A DNA stretch of 14,731 bases from Flavobacteriales bacterium (GTDB lineage: Bacteria > Bacteroidota > Bacteroidia > Flavobacteriales > UA16), in assembly GCA_030831885.1 (NCBI GenBank), contig JAURKF010000112.1, positions 1 through 14,731 of the forward strand, in the 5' to 3' direction. Every line of letters starts with the position of its first letter. Position 1 is the stretch's first letter. The notes under the pieces are model-generated. The model did not search any database. It worked only from the letters and a program-made list of their open reading frames with translations, and was not told the origin of the DNA. Below are positions 7,301-12,833 of the stretch, in pieces. Both the position numbers and the translations under genes were made by a program.

Positions 7301-7935
7301 ACACAAACACAATCCGCATTGACGATATCGAATGTAAGCGGATCACCATCGTCGCATTGAAAACCAACAAAAAGACATGAGCCATCATTCACGGTAGAGG
7401 TAATATCATAATTGCATGCATCAGGTGATGTGCAACCTGCTCCACCTAGCGCTGACCAAAAGGTTATGTTATTTTCCAAACCATTCCCTGTGTACACCCA
7501 AGGACCACTTCCTTCAAGGAAAGTACCCGACTGCCATATGCCCGCGGTATTAGCTACACCTTCGCGTCCTTGGCCCGCAGCTCCGTATTGCATGAAATCG
7601 ACCATGAATGCCGGGTTGGAAAAACTGCCGTTTGGTAAGTATAACCCCAGGTCGCTGGCCGATACATTGAACCCTGAGGATGCTAGCCACTCAATGGTAA
7701 CTGTGGCGCCACCTCCGAGATTGAGACTTCCTTCTATAACACTTACGGATAAACCTGATAAAGAGGAATATTCAAACAAAGCACACAGGTTATACTGCTG
7801 AATATTGACCGGCGAAGCGCCGAAATTTTTAATTTTAATCAGATGATTGGCCGGGTCCACCTCCGAAAATCGGATTTGTGCGAAGGAGCCTAAAGAACAA
7901 AGCGCAAGACCTAAAAAAAGTAGAAGTTTATTCAT
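4333..7935 (-). CDS. T9SS-exported giant cysteine-repeat protein (18 repeats)
   Basis: A 1200-residue secreted protein. Residues 1-20 are a signal peptide (ends SFAQ). Residues 21-166 form a lamin-tail-like beta domain (VDPANHLIKIKNFGASPVNI..., DLGLYLPNGSF, DFMQYGAAGQGRE). Residues 167-1118 are 18 tandem repeats of 50-55 residues, with pattern GCTxxxACNYNPxA, then DDGSC, PGxxCDDG and DCxCxG; six cysteines per repeat are spaced C-x5-C-x12-C-x6-C-x15-C-x-C (R1 is one residue short). Residues 1119-1200 are a type A T9SS sorting domain (YPNPTNG, DITGKRV, LYTLNIRS), so it should be released or anchored at the surface by T9SS. No Lys, Arg or His occurs from 125 to 1157. The 108 repeat cysteines suggest disulfides, and the acidic clusters suggest divalent cation binding; both are inferences. 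The GCTDPxACNY...DDGSC motif is recalled as common in marine Bacteroidota, but its function is unknown to me. A smaller paralogue lies at 12834-14372. Confidence 0.9.
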   Translation of the reverse strand: MNKLLLFLGLALCSLGSFAQIRFSEVDPANHLIKIKNFGASPVNIQQYNLCALFEYSSLSGLSVSVIEGSLNLGGGATVTIEWLASSGFNVSASDLGLYLPNGSFSNPAFMVDFMQYGAAGQGREGVANTAGIWQSGTFLEGSGPWVYTGNGLENNITFWSALGGAGCTSPDACNYDITSTVNDGSCLFVGFQCDDGDPLTFDIVNADCVCVGFPLGCTDPVACNFDPNALEEDFSCVYANDPCDDGNELTINDTYNGDCVCVGNDVSNVEGCTEPTACNYNPEATVEDNSCVFPGETCDDGNPTSINDVLNADCICQGSIGGCTIETACNYDPAAGFDDGSCLQPGDACDDQDPSTFNDAFGFDCVCVGEGPSVEGCTEMSACNYNAEANVEDGSCVFPGEPCDDGNPNSIEDALSADCVCQGLNPGCTLEVACNYDPAAGYDDGSCLQPGDVCDDQDPSTLNDAYGEDCVCAGESLSLEGCMDMAACNYNANATIEDGSCIFPGESCDDGNDETLSDLLGNDCVCAGVIFGCTDQGACNFNPDAVFDSGVCFFPGDICDDSDATTSDDTYTADCGCVGVINEILGCTIPGACNYNAEANTDDGSCITPGDMCDDGNDQTVDDIWTGECVCVGILTGCTEPEACNYNADAAIEDFSCAFPNDPCDDGDFTTINDTFNADCACIGEDTELIAGCTDSGACNFNPAATIEDGSCLTIGASCDDNNPLTIDDIIQFDCVCAGLDQSNFGCTNPDGCNFSPLATIEDGSCIFPGEPCDDNNPDSFGDSYGSNCVCAGSLLGCTDVAACNYDAAAAIDNGSCVYPGNGCDDGDALTENDQYTADCTCAGTDIPEVPGCTSEESCNYNADANVDDGSCLVIGTSCDDNDLTTDNDMVTSDCACIGEDNGFVAGCMDSNACNYDAAATIDDGSCYSIGDACDDGNIFTINDVVAADCMCIGEAVEIIEGCTAVEACNYNPDANFEDGSCELPGSPCDDGDETTLFDVLGFDCICAGMPAGCMEPAACNFEPTAMFDDQSCVFPGDPCDDGDATTADDTIQPNCGCEGTIIEVPGCTSPLACNFNPEANVEDGSCYFVGQGCDDGNANTSGDVYNTDCECEGVVSIEEISAFYSVYPNPTNGVVTIAQLEGTAIQLVEVVDITGKRVATFNPNASITTIDLSAYAQGLYTLNIRSNNEVKSVRVQKN
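4582..7437 (-). repeat. 18-copy coding repeat array of the large secreted protein
   Basis: Eighteen units of 150-165 bp encode the six-cysteine repeats. The linker after CxCxG alternates short (repeat of 50-51 residues) and long (54-55) strictly from R1 to R10; the phase slips at R11, R14 and R15. R3-R4 and R5-R6 (6808-7122 and 6493-6807) are a 315-bp direct duplication visible at protein level (R4 and R6 share CLQPGD and CDDQDPST), but with many synonymous changes, so it is not recent. Confidence 0.92.
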
Positions 7936-8030
7936 GATAAGGTTAAAAGTTTGGACTAAGATAATTGTAGACCGAATACGGTGACCATTTTTTCAGATTC
8001 TTTGTTGAAGTTTTAAATCAGGTGAAGAAA

Positions 8031-8047
8031 AGGCCGCTGAAGCGGCC
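8031..8047 (-). terminator. Intrinsic terminator after the DUF2795 gene
   Basis: GGCCGC at 8032-8037 pairs with GCGGCC at 8042-8047 around a TGAA loop. Read on the minus strand the stem is followed by TTTTCTTC, as in an intrinsic terminator, and lies 8 bases after the DUF2795 stop. It also insulates the promoter region (7936-8030) of the 1200-residue-protein gene. Confidence 0.85.
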
Positions 8048-8054
8048 CTTTCGG

Positions 8055-8276
8055 TTAATATTCATCTTCATTAAAGAAGAAATCCTCTTTCGTTGGATAA
8101 TCCGGCCAGATGTCTTCAATCGTATCGAATACTTCTTCATCATCTTCTATCTGCTGCAGATTTTCTACTACTTCCAGCGGAGCTCCCGTGCGCATGGCGA
8201 AATCAATCAATTCATCCTTCGTAGCCGGCCAGGGCGCATCTTCAAGATAGGAGGCCAATTCGAGTGTCCAATACAT
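8055..8276 (-). CDS. DUF2795 small acidic protein
   Basis: A 73-residue protein, MYWTLELASYLEDAPWPATK..., ending DIWPDYPTKEDFFFNEDEY. PWPATKDELIDFAMRTGAP and VVENLQQIEDDEE match DUF2795, a short helical domain that is highly conserved in Bacteroidota. It is soluble, strongly acidic at the C terminus, and lacks a signal peptide. It lies 109 bases downstream of the adenosyltransferase gene on the same strand and has its own terminator. The function of the family is not known to me. The length agrees with other members, so the start at 8276 is secure. Confidence 0.9.
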   Translation of the reverse strand: MYWTLELASYLEDAPWPATKDELIDFAMRTGAPLEVVENLQQIEDDEEVFDTIEDIWPDYPTKEDFFFNEDEY

Positions 8277-8385
8277 AGTGCTTTCGGTTATAAATTCGTA
8301 AAGGTGTTAACGTTGCGCGAAAATAATTGTTTCGGCGAATTGTGCAACACTTTTTGAACTTTCCTGAGATTCCGGGTGTAATCCC

Positions 8386-8937
8386 CTATACACGAGGTAT
8401 CCACGGTGTTTCTTTTGCCTTCATTTCAAGGGCCACAACGCGTGATAGGGTAAAAAGGTAGTCGCTCAGCCGATTGATGTACTCGAGAATAAGCGAGTCT
8501 ACCTGTTCTTGTTCGTGCAAAAAGACAATACTTCGCTCAGCCCTGCGACAAATGCACCTAGCCACGTGGCAATGCGACACTGTGGCATGCCCTCCGGGTA
8601 AAACGAAATTCGTCATGGGAGGCAATACCTCGTCGAGCGCATCCATTGCTTGTTCAAGCGATCGCACATCCTCTTCGCTTAACTCGGGAAGTTTCATTTT
8701 ACCCTTATGCGCAGGATCTACTGCCAGGTGACTTCCGATAGTAAATAACCGGTCTTGAATGGAAAGCAGCAACGTTTCATGTTGACTTGTAACCAATAGA
8801 TCGCGCAGCAGGCCTATATAGGAATTGAGTTCGTCCACATTGCCATAGGCTTCAATTCTCGCGTGATGCTTTGCCACGCGCACACCTCCCAACAAACCGG
8901 TGGTGCCATCGTCGCCTTTTCGGGTATAAATCTTCAT
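8386..8937 (-). CDS. PduO-type cob(I)alamin adenosyltransferase
   Basis: This enzyme transfers the adenosyl group of ATP to cob(I)alamin, giving coenzyme B12. The 183-residue length is typical. The N-terminal ATP loop YTRKGDDGTTGLLGGVRV is at 4-21, EAYGNVDELNSYIG at 29-42 and the signature RRAER at 131-135, after FVLPGG at 111-116. The intervening SHCHVARCIC segment is richer in cysteine than I expect for the family. The start at 8937 is secure, because the family begins MKIYT. A perfect -7 box (8942-8949) lies almost at the start codon, suggesting a leaderless transcript. It is divergent from the dCMP deaminase gene. The reaction implies a B12-dependent enzyme such as methylmalonyl-CoA mutase elsewhere (inference). 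Confidence 0.95.
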   Translation of the reverse strand: MKIYTRKGDDGTTGLLGGVRVAKHHARIEAYGNVDELNSYIGLLRDLLVTSQHETLLLSIQDRLFTIGSHLAVDPAHKGKMKLPELSEEDVRSLEQAMDALDEVLPPMTNFVLPGGHATVSHCHVARCICRRAERSIVFLHEQEQVDSLILEYINRLSDYLFTLSRVVALEMKAKETPWIPRV

Positions 8938-8941
8938 AGGT

Positions 8942-8949
8942 CAAAGGTA
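8942..8949 (-). promoter_or_regulatory. -7 box of the adenosyltransferase gene
   Basis: On the minus strand this reads TACCTTTG, a perfect match to the Bacteroidota -7 consensus TAnnTTTG. Its last base is 5 bases from the ATG at 8937, so transcription should start at or next to the start codon. I see no TTG at the usual -33 spacing. Confidence 0.55.
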
Positions 8950-8970
8950 GGCGTATGAAGGATTATACTG

Positions 8971-8978
8971 TTCCTTTG
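8971..8978 (+). promoter_or_regulatory. Possible -7 box of the dCMP deaminase gene
   Basis: TTCCTTTG differs at one base from TAnnTTTG and lies 21 bases before the GTG start. It belongs to the 62-base divergent promoter region shared with the adenosyltransferase gene. Confidence 0.35.
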
Positions 8979-8999
8979 CAAATCAAATCCTTTTAATAC

Positions 9000-9431
9000 G
9001 TGCAAACTAACCTCAGTAAACAAGAACGATACGACCGGGCATATCTGAAAATGGCTGTTGAGTGGGCCGCACTTTCACACTGCACGCGCAAAAAAGTTGG
9101 GGCGCTACTCGTTCGCGACAACATGATAATCAGCGACGGTTATAACGGCACCCCGAGCGGCTTCGCGAATCCTTGTGAGGACGACCATGGCGAAACCCAT
9201 TGGTACGTGCTGCATGCAGAGGCGAATGCCATTCTAAAAATTGCACGTTCCGCAAACGACGCAAAAGGCTCCACTCTATACATTACCCTCTCTCCCTGCA
9301 AAGAGTGTTGTAAACTGATTTTGCAAGCAGGCATTCGCCGAATGGTTTATATCCATGAATACAAAGACACTACGGGTCTCGATTTTTTAAAAAGCGCCGA
9401 ACTCGAAATTGTTCAAATACCCGACGTATGA
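9000..9431 (+). CDS. dCMP deaminase family protein
   Basis: A zinc-dependent deaminase converting dCMP to dUMP for thymidylate synthesis. The 143-residue protein has the whole fold: VGALLVRD at 33-40, the substrate loop GYNGTPSG at 47-54, the zinc and proton-shuttle motif HAE at 72-74 (His72, Glu74) and SPCKECC with Cys100 and Cys103 as further zinc ligands. GYNGTPxG separates dCMP deaminases from other cytidine deaminase-fold enzymes. GTG at 9000 is the start because no other initiator precedes the conserved KQERYDRAYLKMA helix. It precedes the S41 protease gene by 81 bases in the same direction and probably shares its transcript. Confidence 0.95.
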   Translation: MQTNLSKQERYDRAYLKMAVEWAALSHCTRKKVGALLVRDNMIISDGYNGTPSGFANPCEDDHGETHWYVLHAEANAILKIARSANDAKGSTLYITLSPCKECCKLILQAGIRRMVYIHEYKDTTGLDFLKSAELEIVQIPDV

Positions 9432-9512
9432 TGGCAACATCATAAATACTCTTAAGGATTTTGATGAAACACGCATGCTATGTCAGCTGCATGATTAGAT
9501 TTGTCGCAATCT

Positions 9513-11183
9513 ATGAGCACTGATTATTCGGAAAGTTTGTCCAATCGTCCAAACAACCCGGACCGAAAACCATCACCGGTCCAACCTCTTTTGTTTGCGC
9601 TCACATTGATTACAGGGATGTTTATTGGAACTAATCTCGGCGATAAAAATCTATTACAAGTTAAGCCCTCCATTGAGCAGAACGCCAATAAGCTTGTAAG
9701 CCTCATCGACTTCATTGAAGATAACTATGTAGATTCTATTGATAAGCAACAACTCATCGACGACGCCATTGCCAGCGTGCTTAAAAACCTGGATCCGCAC
9801 AGTTATTATATGACGGCCGAGGAAGTTGCATTGGAGACAGAGCGCATGAGGGGTGAATTTAGCGGAGTTGGAATCGAGTTTTTGATAATGCGCGATTCAC
9901 TTATGGTTGTTAAGCCGATCGCAGGAGGCCCTTCAGAAGCCGCTGGCTTGAAATCGGGCGACCGTATCGTTTCTGTCGATGGGGTTGCCATATCCGGTAA
10001 AGACCTCGATAGCGACAAGGCTCAAAAATTATTGAAGGGTAAGCAAGGAAGCAAAGTATCAATCTCCGTTATAAGGCCGGGGCAGAGAGAGCCCAAAGAA
10101 TTTACCATTGAGCGAGGAAGCATCCCAATTGAAAGTGTAAATGCTTCATTCATGGTAAATGATACCGTGGGTTATATGCGCATCGACCGATTTGCAGAGA
10201 AGACATATGATGAGTTTTTACAGGCAACAGAACAACTCGAAGAAAAGGGTTGCTCATCACTCATTCTCGATTTAAGAGGAAATGGTGGCGGACTTTTAAA
10301 TCAAGCTGCTGAGATTGTAGAAGAATTTTTAACTGAAGGAAAAACAATTGTTTGCACACGCGGATTGCACTCGGGTGAAGATGAAATTCGCTCGGGTAAA
10401 AAAGGGAAGTATCGCAATCTGAATGTGGTGGTAATGATCGACCAAAATTCTGCATCTGCGAGCGAAATTGTTGCGGGCGCGCTGCAGGATTGGGACCGAT
10501 CTGTAACAGTTGGGCGACGATCATTCGGCAAGGGCTTAGTTCAACACGAAATGGAACTGGCCGATAATAGCGCATTACGCCTCACAGTAGCTCGTTATTA
10601 CACGCCTACCGGTCGTTGTATCCAAAAACCCTATGGCGATTCTATCAACTACGAAGATGATTTTCACGCTCGACTTGTAAAAGGAGAACTGACAAGTGCC
10701 GATAGCATTCAACTGCCCGACTCACTCCTTTTCAAGACTCCCGGAGGTCGCGTTGTTTATGGTGGTGGTGGCATTACACCCGATGTTTTTGTACCGCTTG
10801 ACAGCATTTATTTCTCGGGACTGTTATCTGAAATTGCATACAGCGGAATTATCAGAGAATACTGTTTTACCTATATGGATGGGCATCGCAGCGAACTGCT
10901 TCGCTACAAATCAGCCGATGATTTCATTTCCCGTTTCGTTGTTTCAGATGCCATGTTAAACGGTTTGTTAGCTATGGCTGAAAAAGAAGATGTGAAAATT
11001 AACCGTCAGGTAATCAAGAAAATTTCACCTCAGTTGAAATCGCGCATTAAAGGACAATTTGCCCGCAGTTTGTTCGATGATACTGCTATGATTCGTGTGT
11101 CGCTCGAGTCGGATCCTGATTTCAAAAAAGCGCTTCAGGTGGTACTCAACTACAAAGAGTTTGCTTCAATAAAAAAACCTTAA
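9513..11183 (+). CDS. S41 family C-terminal processing protease (CtpA-like)
   Basis: A periplasmic, membrane-anchored serine protease of 556 residues. One N-terminal hydrophobic segment (about 24-43) acts as signal anchor. A tail-recognising PDZ domain lies around 113-200 (EFSGVGIEF, GLKSGDRIVSVDG). The S41 core carries LRGNGGG at 254-260, NSASASEI at 312-319 with the predicted nucleophile Ser315, and SFGKGLVQ at 337-344 with the general base Lys340; the Ser-Lys spacing of 25 equals that of E. coli Prc. The C-terminal part (about 380-556) is a helical extension typical of Bacteroidota members. ATG at 9513 was chosen over TTG at 9501, which would add MSQS. Its stop interlocks with the stop of the convergent hydrolase gene. 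Substrates are not evident from sequence. Confidence 0.93.
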   Translation: MSTDYSESLSNRPNNPDRKPSPVQPLLFALTLITGMFIGTNLGDKNLLQVKPSIEQNANKLVSLIDFIEDNYVDSIDKQQLIDDAIASVLKNLDPHSYYMTAEEVALETERMRGEFSGVGIEFLIMRDSLMVVKPIAGGPSEAAGLKSGDRIVSVDGVAISGKDLDSDKAQKLLKGKQGSKVSISVIRPGQREPKEFTIERGSIPIESVNASFMVNDTVGYMRIDRFAEKTYDEFLQATEQLEEKGCSSLILDLRGNGGGLLNQAAEIVEEFLTEGKTIVCTRGLHSGEDEIRSGKKGKYRNLNVVVMIDQNSASASEIVAGALQDWDRSVTVGRRSFGKGLVQHEMELADNSALRLTVARYYTPTGRCIQKPYGDSINYEDDFHARLVKGELTSADSIQLPDSLLFKTPGGRVVYGGGGITPDVFVPLDSIYFSGLLSEIAYSGIIREYCFTYMDGHRSELLRYKSADDFISRFVVSDAMLNGLLAMAEKEDVKINRQVIKKISPQLKSRIKGQFARSLFDDTAMIRVSLESDPDFKKALQVVLNYKEFASIKKP

Positions 11184-11923
11184 TAAGCACAAACGTGCTT
11201 CAGCCAGGAGCGAGCTTCAGAAGGACATTCCAATTGTCCCATGTGTCCCACCTTTTCCAAACTCACAACGGATGCTCGAGGTATCTTGATCAACTCTTGC
11301 TGCGCGACTTGGTATGGTATCGATTTGTCTTCCATCCCTAAAAAATAGTGGATGTCAAAAGAAGCCTTCGTCAAAAACTCAACATTATCAGGTCGTTCAA
11401 TCATTACCTGATGAGCAGCCTCTATGCATTCAACGCTAATATCTTGTTTGGCAGCTTCAATCATTGCATTCGTTTCACTTCCCAGGCGTGCCACATTTTC
11501 CTCGGCCAGCGTATTGCGCAGCATCGTCGCCAGATAGATATCTTTGTTTTGTGATGCCGCAAGAATAGCCCTTCTCCGATCTTCCTTCTTCACCTCATCA
11601 TCGGCGGCGGCTTTGGAATGAAATAATCCGAGCGCTTTTATTCGATGTGGAAACATCGTAACAATACTCGAAGCGAGATAACCTCCCATCGAATGCCCAA
11701 CAACTATCCATGGCAGATTATCCATTGGAATTTGCCGCACGATTGCCTCACAATAAGCTTCCGTGGTGTGAACACTCGGAATTTCTGGATGGTTGCCATG
11801 TCCGGGAATGGATGGCGTTGAAATGGCTAGAGAGGCATCGTTTAGGCCATCTGTCAGCGAGTTCCACATCGATGGTCTTTCCGTGAAACCATGAATCAGT
11901 ACGAGACGACGATTGGCACTCAT
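11180..11923 (-). CDS. Alpha/beta hydrolase fold protein
   Basis: A 247-residue cytosolic hydrolase. Visible elements are the oxyanion HGF at 11-13 after LVLI, the SIPGHG loop at 38-43, the nucleophile elbow VGHSMGG with Ser78, a probable acid Asp199 in GMEDKSIP and the catalytic His227 in VGHMGQLECP. A helical cap lies at about 105-180. The substrate cannot be told; close relatives are annotated as esterases, MhpC-like or MenH-like hydrolases. Its ATG overlaps the Nfu stop (ATGA, 11920-11923), so it is translationally coupled to that gene. Its stop overlaps the stop of the S41 protease on the other strand. Confidence 0.9.
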   Translation of the reverse strand: MSANRRLVLIHGFTERPSMWNSLTDGLNDASLAISTPSIPGHGNHPEIPSVHTTEAYCEAIVRQIPMDNLPWIVVGHSMGGYLASSIVTMFPHRIKALGLFHSKAAADDEVKKEDRRRAILAASQNKDIYLATMLRNTLAEENVARLGSETNAMIEAAKQDISVECIEAAHQVMIERPDNVEFLTKASFDIHYFLGMEDKSIPYQVAQQELIKIPRASVVSLEKVGHMGQLECPSEARSWLKHVCAY

Positions 11924-12570
11924 ACAGCTTCAGCTACCACTTCCTCAACGATATTAGGCATCTTCGCCTTTAGAAGGTTCTCAATACCGCCCTTGAGCGT
12001 TGCGGTCGATGAAGGGCATCCGCTGCAGGAACCCTTCAATTGTACATACACTTTTTTATCGCGGTATGCCATGAAATCAATGGCGCCACCATCACTTTCA
12101 ACTGCCGGACGCACATACTCATGCAATAAAAAACGGATCTCATCATCATACTCAGTAGCCTCGAATCCACTGTAGTCTATTGCTTGCTTGTTGGATGATT
12201 CCGTATCGTTACCGGCAACTGCTTCGCGCGTGCGATTCACAAGATCAGCGGGTACGGCGCTCACAGCTACTTCATTCTCCATCAGCCATTCACGGATGTA
12301 CTCGCGCAATTGTTGCACAATCATTTCCCAGCCAAGCGAATCATCCTTGAGCACAGTAACATAATTGCTGCTTATGAAAACACTCGTAACAAATGGAAAA
12401 TTAAAGAGCTCCTCTGCCAAAGCCGATGAGCCTTTTGCTTCGGTCTTACTTCTATACTCAACTTGCAAACCGCCCACGATAAGCGCGCGATCTGCAACAA
12501 ACTTCATAGCGGCGGGGTTGGGTGTCATTTCGGCATAGACCGCCGTAGGGATTTTTTTCGGGTTTTCCAT
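11920..12570 (-). CDS. Nfu-type iron-sulfur cluster scaffold/carrier
   Basis: A 216-residue protein with an Nfu N-terminal domain (about 10-100: YAEMTPNPAAMKFVADR..., FNFPFVTSVFISSNYVTV) and a C-terminal NifU-like domain (about 140-216) with the cluster-binding CSGCP motif (Cys182, Cys185) after VQLKGS. Such proteins carry 4Fe-4S clusters to apo-enzymes in the cytosol. The linker at 112-140 is polar and Ser/Asn/Glu-rich. I chose ATG at 12570; a GTG at 12588 adds six residues, but a possible -7 box (TAACTTGA, 12592-12599, minus) sits almost on it. It is the first gene of a two-gene operon with the hydrolase. Confidence 0.93.
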   Translation of the reverse strand: MENPKKIPTAVYAEMTPNPAAMKFVADRALIVGGLQVEYRSKTEAKGSSALAEELFNFPFVTSVFISSNYVTVLKDDSLGWEMIVQQLREYIREWLMENEVAVSAVPADLVNRTREAVAGNDTESSNKQAIDYSGFEATEYDDEIRFLLHEYVRPAVESDGGAIDFMAYRDKKVYVQLKGSCSGCPSSTATLKGGIENLLKAKMPNIVEEVVAEAV

Positions 12571-12672
12571 GCTGCTAATTTCGTTCACGATTCAAGTTAC
12601 AAAAAAAATATCCCTGAATTACCGGTTTTTCAAGGGCTTCAAACTTTTCTTCGAAAAAAATGTAACCTATTC

Positions 12673-12700
12673 ATCACACCATGCGTTTTAAGGGTGTGAT
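12673..12700. repeat. 8-bp inverted repeat upstream of the Nfu gene
   Basis: ATCACACC at 12673-12680 pairs with GGTGTGAT at 12693-12700 around a 12-base loop. It lies about 100 bases before the Nfu start, between that gene and the bidirectional terminator. It could be an operator or a weak hairpin. The rest of 12589-12742 is AT-rich, and I see nothing else in it. Confidence 0.4.
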
Positions 12701-12742
12701 TTGTTTATTTGGTTAATTAATGGATTTGGTTAAGTAAAAAAT

Positions 12743-12766
12743 GCCTCCCAACGGGGAGGCTTTTTT
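12743..12766. terminator. Bidirectional intrinsic terminator
   Basis: GCCTCCC at 12743-12749 pairs with GGGAGGC at 12754-12760 around an AACG loop, followed by six T on the plus strand. On the minus strand the stem is followed by ATTTTTTAC, so it also terminates the 512-residue-protein transcript coming from the right. No plus-strand gene lies before it within about 1.5 kb, so the minus-strand role is the likely one. Confidence 0.88.
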
Positions 12767-12785
12767 ATTTCCAATGAAGCGCGAT

Positions 12786-12821
12786 AAATGACCAATGAAC
12801 CCAATTGTTCACTTGTCATTT
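12786..12821. repeat. Imperfect hairpin of 7-bp words
   Basis: Bases 12786-12800 and 12807-12821 are 15-base inverted repeats with two mismatches around a 6-base loop. On the minus strand the sequence just after the 512-residue-protein stop reads ATGACAA, ATGACAA, GTGAACA in tandem, and the words come back inverted. It is analogous to the 8-bp-word hairpin at 4239-4326. Confidence 0.7.
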
Positions 12822-12833
12822 GTCATGCTCAAA

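Noticed and set aside
4582..7437. Regularly spaced repeats suggesting a CRISPR array
   Set aside because: The period is 150-165 bp, the units are degenerate, and the whole stretch is one open frame with conserved cysteines; it is a protein repeat.
4273..7801. Many plus-strand and off-frame open frames opposite the large secreted-protein gene
   Set aside because: They are shadows of the repeat-coding strand: Cys/Asp-rich repeats read in reverse give His/Cys/Arg-rich open frames without domains, and they restart in each repeat.
8290..8340. Imperfect GTTGCGC/GTGCAAC inverted repeat upstream of the DUF2795 gene
   Set aside because: Short arms with a mismatch and a long loop; it could be chance in an AT-rich spacer.
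9432..9512. Possible hairpin (CATGC...GCATG) between the deaminase and protease genes
   Set aside because: The stem is only 5 bp with no T tract; too weak to call a terminator or a regulatory RNA.
10261..10575. Minus-strand frames inside the S41 protease gene
   Set aside because: They lie wholly inside a well-supported protease gene, in the region coding its catalytic core, and show no motif.
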